DNA from: VBDM01 sp035499735
Lineage (GTDB): Bacteria; Pseudomonadota; Gammaproteobacteria; Burkholderiales; SG8-39
DNA: 64,000 bases
Assembly: GCA_035499735.1 (NCBI GenBank)
Contig: DATJYC010000024.1
Coordinates: 47,449-111,448 of the forward strand
Direction of reading: 5' to 3'
Part shown: piece by piece, positions 26,469 to 35,376 of the stretch
Numbering within the stretch: the stretch's first letter is position 1
Layout: each line of letters begins with the position of its first letter
Made by a program: the position numbers and the translations under genes
The notes under the pieces: model-generated
Seen by the model: only the letters and a program-made list of their open reading frames with translations
The model's database searches: none
Told to the model about the DNA's origin: nothing

Positions 26469-27403
26469 GCGTCCTGTATCACCCGGGCGTAGCGGCGCAC
26501 CTCGGCCGCGAGGAACGCGCCGAATTCCTCGGGGTTGCTCGCGTAGGGCTCGAAGCCCAGGCCGGTCAGCCGCTCGCGCAGGTCGGCCGCCGCGAGCGCC
26601 CTGTTCATCGATGCGTTGATGAACGCGACGGTCTCGCGAGGCGTGCCCGCGGGAGCGATGAATCCGGCGACACTGGGGATGTCCACGCCGGCGACGCCCG
26701 CCTCGGCGAGGGTCGGAACGCCGGGAACGAGCGGCGAGGGCCTTGCCGTCGTCACCGCGAGCGCCCTCAGCCTGCCGCTCCTCACGAGCGGCATCGCCGC
26801 GATATCCGCGAAGGTCAGATCGACCTCCCCGCTCACGAGCGCCACCAGCGCAGGCTGCATGCCCTTGAACGGGACGTGCACGATGCGGATTCCCGCCGCG
26901 CGGGCGAACATCTCGGCGGCGAGATGCGGAGACGCGCCGTTGCCCGACGAGGCGTAGTTGAGCGCCCCGGGCTTCGCCCTGGCGACCTCCACGAGAGCGC
27001 CGACCGTGTCGGCCTGCACGCGCGGATTCACCACCAGGATGAAGGGCGAGAGCGAGATGGTGCCGAGCGGGGCGAAGCTCTTCAGCGCGTCGTAGGGAAG
27101 GTTGCGGTACAGGTTCGCCGAGGCGGCGTGCGAGATCGCGCCGCAGAAGAGGATCGTATAGGCGTCGGGAGCGCTCGCCGCGACGTAGGCGGCGGCGATG
27201 GTCGTGCCCGCGCCCGGCTTGTGCTCGAGCACCACCGGCTGTCCCCACAGGGACGAGAGCTTCTCCGCCATGCTGCGCGAGGCTGCGTCGGCGGAGCCGC
27301 CCGGCGGGAAGGGGACGATGACGCGGACGGGCTTGGCCGGATAGCCTTGGGCGAAAGCGCTCGCCGCGACGAGCGCTGCGAGAAGCGACGCGAGCGCGCG
27401 CAC
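26450..27403 (-). CDS. Bug/TctC-family periplasmic receptor, last gene of the Anbu operon
   Basis: A 317-residue exported protein: signal peptide to AFA-QG, then YPAKPVRVIVPFPPGGSAD and VHVPFKGM, both typical of the family. It starts with GTG at 27403 inside TAGTG, where TAG is the stop of the Anbu peptidase gene. Translation is therefore almost certainly coupled to the operon above. A solute receptor is not a usual member of Anbu/ATP-grasp operons. It might deliver a building block or peptide, or may simply have been captured. Confidence 0.9.
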   Translation of the reverse strand: MRALASLLAALVAASAFAQGYPAKPVRVIVPFPPGGSADAASRSMAEKLSSLWGQPVVLEHKPGAGTTIAAAYVAASAPDAYTILFCGAISHAASANLYRNLPYDALKSFAPLGTISLSPFILVVNPRVQADTVGALVEVARAKPGALNYASSGNGASPHLAAEMFARAAGIRIVHVPFKGMQPALVALVSGEVDLTFADIAAMPLVRSGRLRALAVTTARPSPLVPGVPTLAEAGVAGVDIPSVAGFIAPAGTPRETVAFINASMNRALAAADLRERLTGLGFEPYASNPEEFGAFLAAEVRRYARVIQDAGIRVD

Positions 27404-28245
27404 TAGCCGCGCGGGCCGCCCGCGCTCTTTCCGGAGGCGGGCGACTCGGCGAAGGCCTGTACCGCGGCGACGGGCCGGTGCGGGCCCGCGGGAACCGGCG
27501 CGCGCACCGGCTGCGCGCCCCCCATCTTTTCCCAGGTCGGGTCGGGCAGCTCGACGAAGGCCTGCTTCAGGCGCTGGCCCCAGGTGCGGCTCACCATCTG
27601 AAAGTACTCGCTGTCCTGTGTGACGGTGACGAAGCGCGTGACCCGCAGGGAGTCGGCCTCGTAGCACAGCAGGTCGAGCGGCAGCCCGACCGAGAGGTTC
27701 GAACGCAGCGTCGAGTCCATCGACACGAGCGAGCATTTCGCCGCCTCGTCGAGCGTGGTGTCGGGGCGCACGACGCGGTCGATGATCGGCTTGCCGTACT
27801 TCGACTCGCCGATCTGGAAATACAGGTTCTCGTCCTGCGCCTCGATGAAGTTGCCCGCCGAATAGACCTGGAAGAGGCGGCAGCGCTCGCCGCGGATCTG
27901 GCCGCCGAAGATGAGCGTGCACACGAACTCGATGCCCTGCTTCTTCAGCGACTCGGAATCGCGGTCGTAGACCCTGCGCACGGCGTTGCCGACGACAGCC
28001 GCCGCGTCGTGCATCGAGGAGGCGTTCCAGACACTGGGACCCTCGCCCGGCTCCATGACGAGCTGGCGCACCGATTGGGTGACCCCGAGATTGCCCGAGG
28101 TGAGCAGCACCATGCAGCGCTCGCCCGGGCGCTCGAACACCGTCATCTTGCGGAACGTGCCGATCTGGTCGACGCCGGCGTTGGTGCGCGAGTCGGACAA
28201 GAACACCATGCCCGAGTTCAGGCGCAGCGCGACGCAGTAGGTCAT
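27403..28245 (-). CDS. Anbu-type proteasome-like peptidase
   Basis: A 280-residue Ntn-hydrolase of the Anbu family (also called the beta-proteobacterial proteasome homologue). After loss of Met1 the nucleophile would be Thr2. Asp18 and Lys33 match the proteasome-beta catalytic Asp17 and Lys33 pattern. The CVALRLNSGMVFLSDSRT opening is diagnostic. A proline-rich tail extends beyond the fold (residues ~240-280). Known Anbu proteins form open-ring or helical assemblies, and their substrates remain unclear. It is fourth in the ATP-grasp, alpha-E, transglutaminase, Anbu operon. Confidence 0.93.
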   Translation of the reverse strand: MTYCVALRLNSGMVFLSDSRTNAGVDQIGTFRKMTVFERPGERCMVLLTSGNLGVTQSVRQLVMEPGEGPSVWNASSMHDAAAVVGNAVRRVYDRDSESLKKQGIEFVCTLIFGGQIRGERCRLFQVYSAGNFIEAQDENLYFQIGESKYGKPIIDRVVRPDTTLDEAAKCSLVSMDSTLRSNLSVGLPLDLLCYEADSLRVTRFVTVTQDSEYFQMVSRTWGQRLKQAFVELPDPTWEKMGGAQPVRAPVPAGPHRPVAAVQAFAESPASGKSAGGPRG

Positions 28246-28273
28246 GCGCGCATTGTATTACAGGGGTCCCCGG

Positions 28274-29065
28274 TCATTGGTTGGAGAGCACCGACACCTG
28301 CACGCGCAATGTTTCCTCGCCGCCGCCGGTGCGCATGCCCCGGACCGGCGCGGCCGAAAGGTAGTCGCGCCCGATAGCAAGACGGCAATGCCGCTCGCGC
28401 GCGAGCTCGCGGTGGGTGACGTCCACGCTGACCCAGCCTTCGCCCTCCATCCACACCTCCGCCCAGGCGTGGCTCGCGGCCTGGTCGCTGTGCCCGGGGT
28501 CGACGTAGCCGCTCACGTAGCGCGCAGGGACGCCCGCCGCGCGGCAGCAGGCGATGAAGAGATGCGCATGGTCCTGGCACACCCCGCGCCCCATCTTCAG
28601 GGCGTGCGCCGCGGTGCTCGTGACTTCGGTAATGCCGCTTTCGTACGCCACCGCCGCGCAGATGCTCTCGGCGAGCGCGAGGAAGTCGGCCGCGCGGTCC
28701 TTCTTTCGCAGGTGCCGTGCGGCGAACTCGCGCACCGGCTCGTCCGCGGCCGTGAGCGGCGTGCCGACGACGAAGACCAGCGGTGAGAGCTCCTGCTCGG
28801 CCGTGTCCGCGCCGCCGATCGCGCCGATCTCGACGCTCCCCGTGACGATGATGTGGATCGCGTCGTGCGGTGCCGTGAGCACCATGGTGTGGGTGACATT
28901 GCCGTAGGCGTCGGTGAAGCGCTGCAGCCTTCCGGGCGCTTCGATGCGCCAGTTGAGGACGCGCTGGTGCGGCTCGACGCGGGGGGTCAGGCGCAGCTGC
29001 TGGATGCTGTAGTGCGCCGGCGTGGTGTAGTGGTACACGGTTTCGTGGCGGATCGAGAGGCGCAT
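28274..29065 (-). CDS. Transglutaminase-like cysteine peptidase
   Basis: A 263-residue protein with an N-terminal beta-sandwich (Bact_transglu_N) and a transglutaminase core. The triad is Cys163 (GRGVCQDHAH), His199 (ASHAWAEVW) and Asp215 (WVSVDVTH). In genomes this family accompanies the circularly permuted ATP-grasp and alpha-E proteins. There it is predicted to hydrolyse or transfer peptide amide bonds. It starts 5 bases after the alpha-E stop and ends 28 bases before the Anbu gene. Confidence 0.93.
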   Translation of the reverse strand: MRLSIRHETVYHYTTPAHYSIQQLRLTPRVEPHQRVLNWRIEAPGRLQRFTDAYGNVTHTMVLTAPHDAIHIIVTGSVEIGAIGGADTAEQELSPLVFVVGTPLTAADEPVREFAARHLRKKDRAADFLALAESICAAVAYESGITEVTSTAAHALKMGRGVCQDHAHLFIACCRAAGVPARYVSGYVDPGHSDQAASHAWAEVWMEGEGWVSVDVTHRELARERHCRLAIGRDYLSAAPVRGMRTGGGEETLRVQVSVLSNQ

Positions 29066-29070
29066 GGCGC

Positions 29071-30036
29071 TCAGGCGGTCGCAAGCGGAACGAGGAAGTC
29101 GCGGCTGACGCGGTCGGCGAGGTCGTTCACGCGCTGGAGGAAGGTAGTCAGATACGCATGCAATCCCTGCTGCAGGATGACGTCTATGCGGCCGTACTGC
29201 AGGTCGGCCTGGAGCAGGCCGGCGCGCCGCTCGGTCTCGCGCGAATGCGCGTTGCCGACCTGCGCGAGGTTCCCGACGACGTCGTTCATGCAGCTCGCCA
29301 GCGACCGGGGCATGTCGGCACGCAGGATCAGCAGCTCGGCGACGCGCGCCGGCGTGATGGTGTCGCTGTAGACCTTGCGGTACACCTCGAACGCCGAGAC
29401 CGAGCGCAGGATCGCGGCCCAGTGATAGAAATCGATCGATCGGCCGCCCGCGTTCTCGTCGGCGGCGTCGGGCTCGCCCTGGTCGGCAAGGGCGTGGAAG
29501 CGCACGTCGAGAATGCGCGCCGTGTTGTCGGCCCGCTCGAGGAAGGTGCCCAGGCGCGAAAAATACAGCGCCTCGTCGCGCAGCATGGTACCGACCGTGA
29601 CGCCGCGCGAGAGATGCGAGCGGTACTTCACCCACTCGAAGAACTGCCCCGGCTCGCGCTCGACCGTGGACAGGCGCGCCTTCAGCTCGAGCCAGGTCGC
29701 GTTGATCGTCTCCCAGACTTCGGTCGTGAGGGTGCCGCGCACCGCGCGCGCGTTCTCGCGCGCCGCGTTCAGGCACGAGGCGATGCTCGAGGGGTTCGAG
29801 AGATCGCGCGTCATGAAATCGAGCAGCGACTGCGCGGCGAGCCGCTCGAAGCGCGCGTCGTACTGGGGTTGTAGTTCGCAGATGCCGAGTATGCCGCGCC
29901 ACAGGAGCTCCACGCTCGCCTCGGATTGCGGCAGCAGCGAAGTCTGCAGACTGACGTCGAGCATGCGCGCGGTGTTCTCGGCCCGCTCGGTATAGCGGGC
30001 CATCCAGAAGAGGTGGTCTGCAGTTCTCGATAGCAT
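29071..30036 (-). CDS. Alpha-E domain protein
   Basis: A 321-residue, nearly all-helical protein of the alpha-E family. It is recognised by its opening MLSRTADHLFWMARYTERAE and the second-half repeat RLGTFLERADNTARILD. The fixed neighbours are ATP-grasp upstream and transglutaminase downstream. The ATG at 30036 overlaps the ATP-grasp stop (TAATG). Its biochemical role is unknown; the family is thought to act in the same peptide-forming pathway. A longer N-terminus starting at 30051 is possible but not conserved in my knowledge of the family. Confidence 0.92.
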   Translation of the reverse strand: MLSRTADHLFWMARYTERAENTARMLDVSLQTSLLPQSEASVELLWRGILGICELQPQYDARFERLAAQSLLDFMTRDLSNPSSIASCLNAARENARAVRGTLTTEVWETINATWLELKARLSTVEREPGQFFEWVKYRSHLSRGVTVGTMLRDEALYFSRLGTFLERADNTARILDVRFHALADQGEPDAADENAGGRSIDFYHWAAILRSVSAFEVYRKVYSDTITPARVAELLILRADMPRSLASCMNDVVGNLAQVGNAHSRETERRAGLLQADLQYGRIDVILQQGLHAYLTTFLQRVNDLADRVSRDFLVPLATA

Positions 30037-31463
30037 TATTCGAGCACCCAAGTATCTTTGGTGCCACCTCCTTGCGAAGAATTCACCACCAGCGATCCCT
30101 CGCGCAGCGCGACCCGCGTCAGGCCCCCGGGCACGATGGTGATGATCTTTCCGGAGAGCACGAACGGCCGCAGGTCGATGTGGCGTGGGGCGATGCCGGA
30201 CTCGACGAAGGTCGGGCAGGCGGACAGGGCGAGCGTAGGCTGGGCGATGTAGCTATCGGGACGCGCGGCGAGACGCGCGCGGAAGATCTCGATTTCGGCC
30301 CGGGTCGCCGCCGGGCCGACCAGCATGCCGTAGCCGCCCGCGCCGTGCGTTTCCTTGATGACCAGCTCGGGAAGATGCGCGAGCACGTGGCTCAGGTGCT
30401 CCTTCTTGCGGCACTGCCAGGTCGGCACGTTCCTGAGAAGGGGCTTCTCGTCGAGGTAGAACTGGATCATGTCCGGGACGTAGGGATAGACCGACTTGTC
30501 GTCGGCGACCCCGGTGCCGATCGCATTGGCGAGCGTGACGCGCCCGGCGCGGTATACGGAGAGCAGACCCGGCACGCCCAGCGCCGAGTCGAGGCGGAAC
30601 GCGAGCGGGTCCAGAAAGTCGTCGTCGATGCGCCGGTAGATGATGTCGACGCGCTTCGGCCCGCGGGTAGTGCGCATGAAGACCTGCTCGTCGTCGACGA
30701 ACAGGTCCTTGCCTTCCACAAGCTCGACGCCCATCTGCTGCGCGAGGAAAGCGTGCTCGAAGTAGGCGGAGTTGTGCATGCCCGGCGTCATCACCACCAC
30801 CGTCGGGTCGCGCTCATTGCTCGGTGCGACGCTCCGCAGGTCCTCGAGCAGCATGTCCGGATAGTGCGCGACGGGCGCCACCTTGTTGCGCGCGAACAGC
30901 TCCGGGAACAGGCGCATCATCATCTTGCGGTTCTCGAGCATGTACGACACGCCCGACGGCACGCGCAGGTTGTCCTCCAGCACGTAGAGCCTGCCTTCGT
31001 CGGCGCGCACCACGTCGATCCCGGCGACGTGCGCGTAGATGTCGCCGGCCACGTCGATGCCCTGCATCTCGGGCCGGTACTGCGGGTTGCAGAAGATGTG
31101 CTCGGGCGGGATGACGCCCGCCTTGACGATGCTCTGCCCGTGGTAGATGTCGTGGATGAAGCGGTTCAGGGCGTTCACGCGCTGGCGCAAGCCGGCCTCG
31201 AGCTCACGCCACTCGGCGGCGGGCACGATGCGCGGGATGATGTCGAAGGGGATGAGCCGTTCGGTGCCCTGGTCGTCGCCGACGACGGCGAAGGTGATGC
31301 CCACGCGGTGGAAGGTCAGGTCGGCTTCGGCGCGCTTGGCGGCGAGTGAGTCCGGGCTCTGCGATTCGAGCCAGGCGTGGAAGGCGCGGTAGTGCGGGCG
31401 AACGCCGGCGTCGGCGCGCATCTCGTCGTAGCACTCGCCCGCCTTGATCTGGGGCAGGTTCAT
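30036..31463 (-). CDS. Circularly permuted ATP-grasp protein (DUF404/DUF407)
   Basis: A 475-residue protein whose opening YDEMRADAGVRPHYRAF and central RLYVLEDNLRVPSGVSYMLENR match the circularly permuted ATP-grasp family. It also has VIKETHGAGGYGMLVGP and the terminal SSQGGGTKDTWVLE. ATP-grasp enzymes join a carboxylate to an amine or thiol. This subgroup was predicted from gene context to make a small peptide or amide. It heads the minus-strand operon down to 26450. The start at 31463 lies six bases after a CATAAT -10. Confidence 0.92.
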   Translation of the reverse strand: MNLPQIKAGECYDEMRADAGVRPHYRAFHAWLESQSPDSLAAKRAEADLTFHRVGITFAVVGDDQGTERLIPFDIIPRIVPAAEWRELEAGLRQRVNALNRFIHDIYHGQSIVKAGVIPPEHIFCNPQYRPEMQGIDVAGDIYAHVAGIDVVRADEGRLYVLEDNLRVPSGVSYMLENRKMMMRLFPELFARNKVAPVAHYPDMLLEDLRSVAPSNERDPTVVVMTPGMHNSAYFEHAFLAQQMGVELVEGKDLFVDDEQVFMRTTRGPKRVDIIYRRIDDDFLDPLAFRLDSALGVPGLLSVYRAGRVTLANAIGTGVADDKSVYPYVPDMIQFYLDEKPLLRNVPTWQCRKKEHLSHVLAHLPELVIKETHGAGGYGMLVGPAATRAEIEIFRARLAARPDSYIAQPTLALSACPTFVESGIAPRHIDLRPFVLSGKIITIVPGGLTRVALREGSLVVNSSQGGGTKDTWVLE

Positions 31464-31469
31464 CGGCTG

Positions 31470-31475
31470 ATTATG
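31470..31475 (-). promoter_or_regulatory. -10 element of the ATP-grasp/Anbu operon
   Basis: On the minus strand CATAAT stands exactly six bases before the ATG at 31463, with no ribosome site between. This is the geometry expected for a leaderless message. The -35 region (TATCCC at 17 bases) is poor. Confidence 0.4.
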
Positions 31476-31610
31476 GCCAAGACCGCCGGCGCGGGATACG
31501 GCCGCATCATTGCCGTGCACGCCGGTCCGCCGTGCCCCAAATTGGGTCGCTCGGGTGCGCTGTGCCCGGGCCGCCTGTTGTATATTCGCGGACTTACACC
31601 GGAGGACGAA

Positions 31611-32813
31611 ATGAAGGCAAATCAGCGGCTCCTCATGTTCGGCGCCGTTCTCGCGGCCGCGCTCGCGCAGGGCGTCCTCGCCCAGGAGCCGGTCCGCATC
31701 GGCGAGCTGAACAGCTACAAGGTGTTCGCGTCCTTTCTCGAGCCCTACCGCAAGGGCTGGCAGCTCGCGCTCGAGGAGGTGAACGCAGCGGGCGGGGTTC
31801 TCGGCCGCCCGCTGGAGATCGTCTCGCGCGACGACAACGGCAACCCCGGCGACGCGGTGCGCGTGGCCGACGAGCTGCTGACGCGCGAGAGGGCGAGCTT
31901 TCTCATGGGCACGTTCGCGTCCAACGTGGGCCTCGCGGTCTCGGATCTCGCGATGCAGCGCAAGGTGCTGTTCCTCGCGGCCGAGCCGCTCACCGACAAG
32001 ATCGTCTGGGAGAACGGCAACCGCTACACCTTCCGCCTGCGTCCCTCGACCTGGATGCAGACTGCGATGCTCGTCCCGGACGCGGCGAGGCTCGACAAGA
32101 AGCGCTGGGCGATTGTGTATCCCAACTACGAGTACGGCCAGGCCGCGACGCAGGCGTTCAAGGAGCTTCTGAGGAAGGCGCAGCCCGGCGTCGAGTTCGT
32201 CGCCGAGCAGGCGACGCCGCTCGGCAAGCTCGACGCGGGACCGGTCGTGCAGGCGCTCGCCGACTCGAAGCCCGAAGCGATATTCTCATCGCTCTTCGCC
32301 GGCGACCTCGCGCGCTTCGTGCGCGAGGGAGAGACGCGTGGCCTCTTCAAGGGGCGGGAGGTGTTCAACCTCCTCGGCGGCGAGCCCGAGTACCTCGACC
32401 CGCTCAAGGACGAGGCGCCCCGGGGCTGGTACGTCACGGGCTACCCGTGGTACGGCATCGACACGCCCGAGCACACGAAATTCCTCGACGCCTACCGCAA
32501 GCGCTGGAACGACTACCCGCGCGCCGGATCGGTTGTCGGCTACACGGCGGTCATGGCCGCTGCCGCCGCGATCCGCAAGGCCGGCAGCACCGACAGCGAG
32601 AAGCTGGTCGAGGCGATGAAGGGCCTCAAGGTCGACACGCCCTTCGGCCCGATCGTGTTCCGCGGCATCGACCACCAGTCGACCATGGGCGCCTTCGTCG
32701 GGCGCACCGGCCTCAAGGACGGCAAGGGCGTGATGACCTCGTGGAGGTATTCGGACGGCGCGAACTTCCTGCCGCCGGACGCGGAGGTGAGGAAGCTCCG
32801 CCCCGCGGAGTAG
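31611..32813 (+). CDS. Branched-chain amino-acid-type ABC transporter substrate-binding protein
   Basis: A 400-residue type I periplasmic binding protein (LivJ-like, Peripla_BP_6 family). The signal peptide is cleaved near VLA-QE, then VRIGELNSYKVFASFLEPYRKGWQLALEE, which opens the first lobe. The start ATG 31611 follows GGAGGA. A TATATT at 31581-31586 may be the -10. It is the first gene of a four-gene importer operon. Such systems in this group import branched-chain amino acids, amides or aromatic acids; the ligand cannot be decided. Confidence 0.92.
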   Translation: MKANQRLLMFGAVLAAALAQGVLAQEPVRIGELNSYKVFASFLEPYRKGWQLALEEVNAAGGVLGRPLEIVSRDDNGNPGDAVRVADELLTRERASFLMGTFASNVGLAVSDLAMQRKVLFLAAEPLTDKIVWENGNRYTFRLRPSTWMQTAMLVPDAARLDKKRWAIVYPNYEYGQAATQAFKELLRKAQPGVEFVAEQATPLGKLDAGPVVQALADSKPEAIFSSLFAGDLARFVREGETRGLFKGREVFNLLGGEPEYLDPLKDEAPRGWYVTGYPWYGIDTPEHTKFLDAYRKRWNDYPRAGSVVGYTAVMAAAAAIRKAGSTDSEKLVEAMKGLKVDTPFGPIVFRGIDHQSTMGAFVGRTGLKDGKGVMTSWRYSDGANFLPPDAEVRKLRPAE

Positions 32814-32815
32814 GC

Positions 32816-34639
32816 ATGTCCTCGGTCGCGATCCAGCTCCTCAACGGACTGGCGAGCGCCTCCACGCTGTTCCTGGTGGCGGCCGGGCTGTCGCTCATCT
32901 TCGGGGTGACGCGAATCGTGAACTTCGCCCACGGTTCGCTGTTCATGCTCGGCATCTACGCCGCGTACAGCCTCATCGGCGCGCTGGGCTTCTGGACGGG
33001 CGTGCTCGCCGCGGCGCTCGCGGTCGGCGCGTTCGGCGCCGCGGCGGAGGCCGCCGTGCTGCGGCGCCTCTACGCCGCGCCCGAGATGCTCCAGCTCCTC
33101 GCGACCTTCGCGCTCGCCCTGATCGTCAGGGATTTCTCGCTGTGGTTCTGGGGCGCGCAGGACCTGCTCGGGCCGCGCGCGCCGCACCTCGGCGGCTCGG
33201 TGCAGGTTCTCGGGGCGCGGTTTCCGCAATATGACCTGCTGCTGATCGCCGTGGGCCCGGTCGTGATGGCGGCGCTGTGGCTCCTGCTCCGGCGCACGCG
33301 CTGGGGCGCTCTGGTGCGCGCGGCGACGCAGGACCGCGACATGGTCGCGGCGCTGGGCGTGAACCAGAAGCGGCTGTTCACCGGCGTTTTCGCGCTCGGC
33401 GCGGCGCTCGCCGGGCTCGCCGGCGCGCTCGAGATCCCGCGCCAGCCGGCGCAGCTGTCGCTCGACCTCGCCGCAGTCTCCGACGCCTTCGTAGTCGTGG
33501 TCGTCGGCGGCATGGGCAGCGTTCCCGGCGCCTTTCTCGCCGCGGTGCTGATCGGCGAGGTCAAGGCGCTGTGCGTCGCCGCGGGGCTCTCGAAGCTCAC
33601 CCTCGTCGTGGAGTTCGTGGTCATGGCGATCGTGCTCGTGCTCCGGCCACGCGGGCTGCTCGGAAAGCCCTGGGAGACCGTCCGTGCGGCGCAGGTCGAG
33701 CCGCCGCTTCGTCCCGCGGGCGCCGCGGCGGGAATCGTCGTCGCGGCCGCGCTCGCCGTTTTGCCGTTCCTCACGGGCGGCTACCCGCTCGTGCTCCTCA
33801 TCGACGTCTTCGTGTTCGCGCTCTTCGCGGCGAGCCTGCACTTCGTCATGGGTCCCGGCGGCATGGTGTCCTTCGGTCACGCCGCTTACCTGGGCCTGGG
33901 CGCCTACGGCGCGGGCCTGCTCCTGAAGAACGCCGGCTGGCCCATGGAGGCGGCGCTCGCCGCGGCGCCCCTCGCGGGCGCCGCCGGCGCCGCGCTCTTC
34001 GGCTGGTTCTGCGTGAGGCTCTCCGGCGTGTACCTGGCCATGCTCACGCTCGCGTTCGCGCAGATCGTCTGGTCGATCGCGTACGAGTGGGACGGCCTCA
34101 CCGGCGGCTCGAACGGCATCGTCGGCGTGTGGCCCTCGGCGTGGCTCGCGCCGCGCGCCGCCTTCTACTGGCTCGCGCTCGCCGCGTGCGCCGCGGGCGT
34201 CTGGCTGCTGCACCGGGCGCTGTTCTCGCCTTTCGGCTACGCGCTGCGCGCCGGGCGGGACTCGCCGCTGCGCGCGGGCGCGATCGGCGTCGACGTACGG
34301 CGCGTACAGTGGGCCGCGTTCGCCGCCGCCGGCGCCTTCGCGGGGCTCGCGGGCGGGCTGTACGCCTTCTCCAAGGGCAGCATCTCGCCCGACTCGACCC
34401 TGGCGGTGTCGCGCTCGGTCGACGCGCTGGTGATGGTGCTCCTGGGCGGGGTGCAGACGCTCACCGGGCCGCTCGCCGGCGCGGCCGTCTATACGTGGCT
34501 GCAGGACACGATCGCGCGCAACACCGACTACTGGCGGGCGGCTCTCGGCTTTGCGGTCCTCGGCATCGTGCTCGCGTTCCCGCAGGGGATGGTCGGCGCC
34601 GTGCGCGCGCGGTTCGCGCCCGGGGAGGATGCGTCGTGA
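32816..34639 (+). CDS. Fused LivH-LivM permease of the branched-chain amino-acid ABC transporter
   Basis: A 607-residue protein joining the two permeases that are usually separate. LivH occupies residues 1-290 (GLSLIFGVTRIVNFAHGS; VVVVGGMGSVPGAFLAAVLIGE). LivM occupies about 305-600 (GPGGMVSFGHAAYLGLGAY; GGSNGIVGV; LLGGVQTLTGPLAGAAVY). The linker contains PWETVRAAQVEPPLRPAG. The start follows the receptor stop by two bases, and the stop overlaps the livG start (GTGA). Confidence 0.92.
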   Translation: MSSVAIQLLNGLASASTLFLVAAGLSLIFGVTRIVNFAHGSLFMLGIYAAYSLIGALGFWTGVLAAALAVGAFGAAAEAAVLRRLYAAPEMLQLLATFALALIVRDFSLWFWGAQDLLGPRAPHLGGSVQVLGARFPQYDLLLIAVGPVVMAALWLLLRRTRWGALVRAATQDRDMVAALGVNQKRLFTGVFALGAALAGLAGALEIPRQPAQLSLDLAAVSDAFVVVVVGGMGSVPGAFLAAVLIGEVKALCVAAGLSKLTLVVEFVVMAIVLVLRPRGLLGKPWETVRAAQVEPPLRPAGAAAGIVVAAALAVLPFLTGGYPLVLLIDVFVFALFAASLHFVMGPGGMVSFGHAAYLGLGAYGAGLLLKNAGWPMEAALAAAPLAGAAGAALFGWFCVRLSGVYLAMLTLAFAQIVWSIAYEWDGLTGGSNGIVGVWPSAWLAPRAAFYWLALAACAAGVWLLHRALFSPFGYALRAGRDSPLRAGAIGVDVRRVQWAAFAAAGAFAGLAGGLYAFSKGSISPDSTLAVSRSVDALVMVLLGGVQTLTGPLAGAAVYTWLQDTIARNTDYWRAALGFAVLGIVLAFPQGMVGAVRARFAPGEDAS

Positions 34640-35376
34640 TCCTCGAAGCCGCGGGCCTCGCCAAGTCCTTCGGCGATGTCGAGGCGGTGCGCGGCGTGAG
34701 CTTCGGCGTCGCTGCCGGCGAGGTCGTCGCGATGATCGGCCCGAACGGCGCAGGCAAGACGACCTGCTTCAACATGCTGAACGGACAGCTTCCCGCCGAC
34801 TCGGGGAGCGTTCGGCTGAACGGCCGGGAAATCGGGGGCCTGAAGGCGCGCGAGATCGCCAGGCTGGGCGTGGGCCGCACCTTCCAGATCACCGAGACCT
34901 TCGCGTCGATGACGGTGCGCGAAAACGTGCAGGTCGCGCTGCTCTCGCACCGGGGCCGCCTCGCCGACGCGTGGAGCCGCGCCGGCGGGCTCTTCCGCGA
35001 GGAGGCCGGCCGCCTCCTGGAGCGCGTCGCCATGCTCGCGCAGGCCGGGCGCGCATGCGCGGTGCTCGCCTACGGCGACCTGAAGCGCGTCGAGCTTGCC
35101 ATGGCGCTCGCAGGCGAGCCGCAGCTGCTGCTCATGGACGAGCCCACCGCCGGCATGGCGTCGGCCGAGCGGCTGGAGCTGATGGCGCTCGCCGCCGCGA
35201 TCGCGCGCGAGCGCTCGATCGCGGTGCTCTTCACCGAGCACGACATGGACGTGGTGTTCGCGCACGCCGACCGCATCCTGGTCCTGCACCGCGGACGGCT
35301 CATCGCGGAAGGGAAGCCCGACGACGTGCGCGCGAACGCCGACGTCCGGGACGTCTACCTGGGGCAGCACGCCTGA
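34636..35376 (+). CDS. livG: ABC transporter ATPase LivG
   Basis: A 246-residue ATPase: Walker A GPNGAGKTT (near residue 35), Walker B LLLMDEPTAGM, and the LivG-type signature region LAYGDLKRVELAMAL in place of LSGGQ. The GTG start at 34636 overlaps the permease stop by four bases, and the stop overlaps the livF ATG (TGATG). It energises the LivHM permease. Confidence 0.92.
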   Translation: MILEAAGLAKSFGDVEAVRGVSFGVAAGEVVAMIGPNGAGKTTCFNMLNGQLPADSGSVRLNGREIGGLKAREIARLGVGRTFQITETFASMTVRENVQVALLSHRGRLADAWSRAGGLFREEAGRLLERVAMLAQAGRACAVLAYGDLKRVELAMALAGEPQLLLMDEPTAGMASAERLELMALAAAIARERSIAVLFTEHDMDVVFAHADRILVLHRGRLIAEGKPDDVRANADVRDVYLGQHA

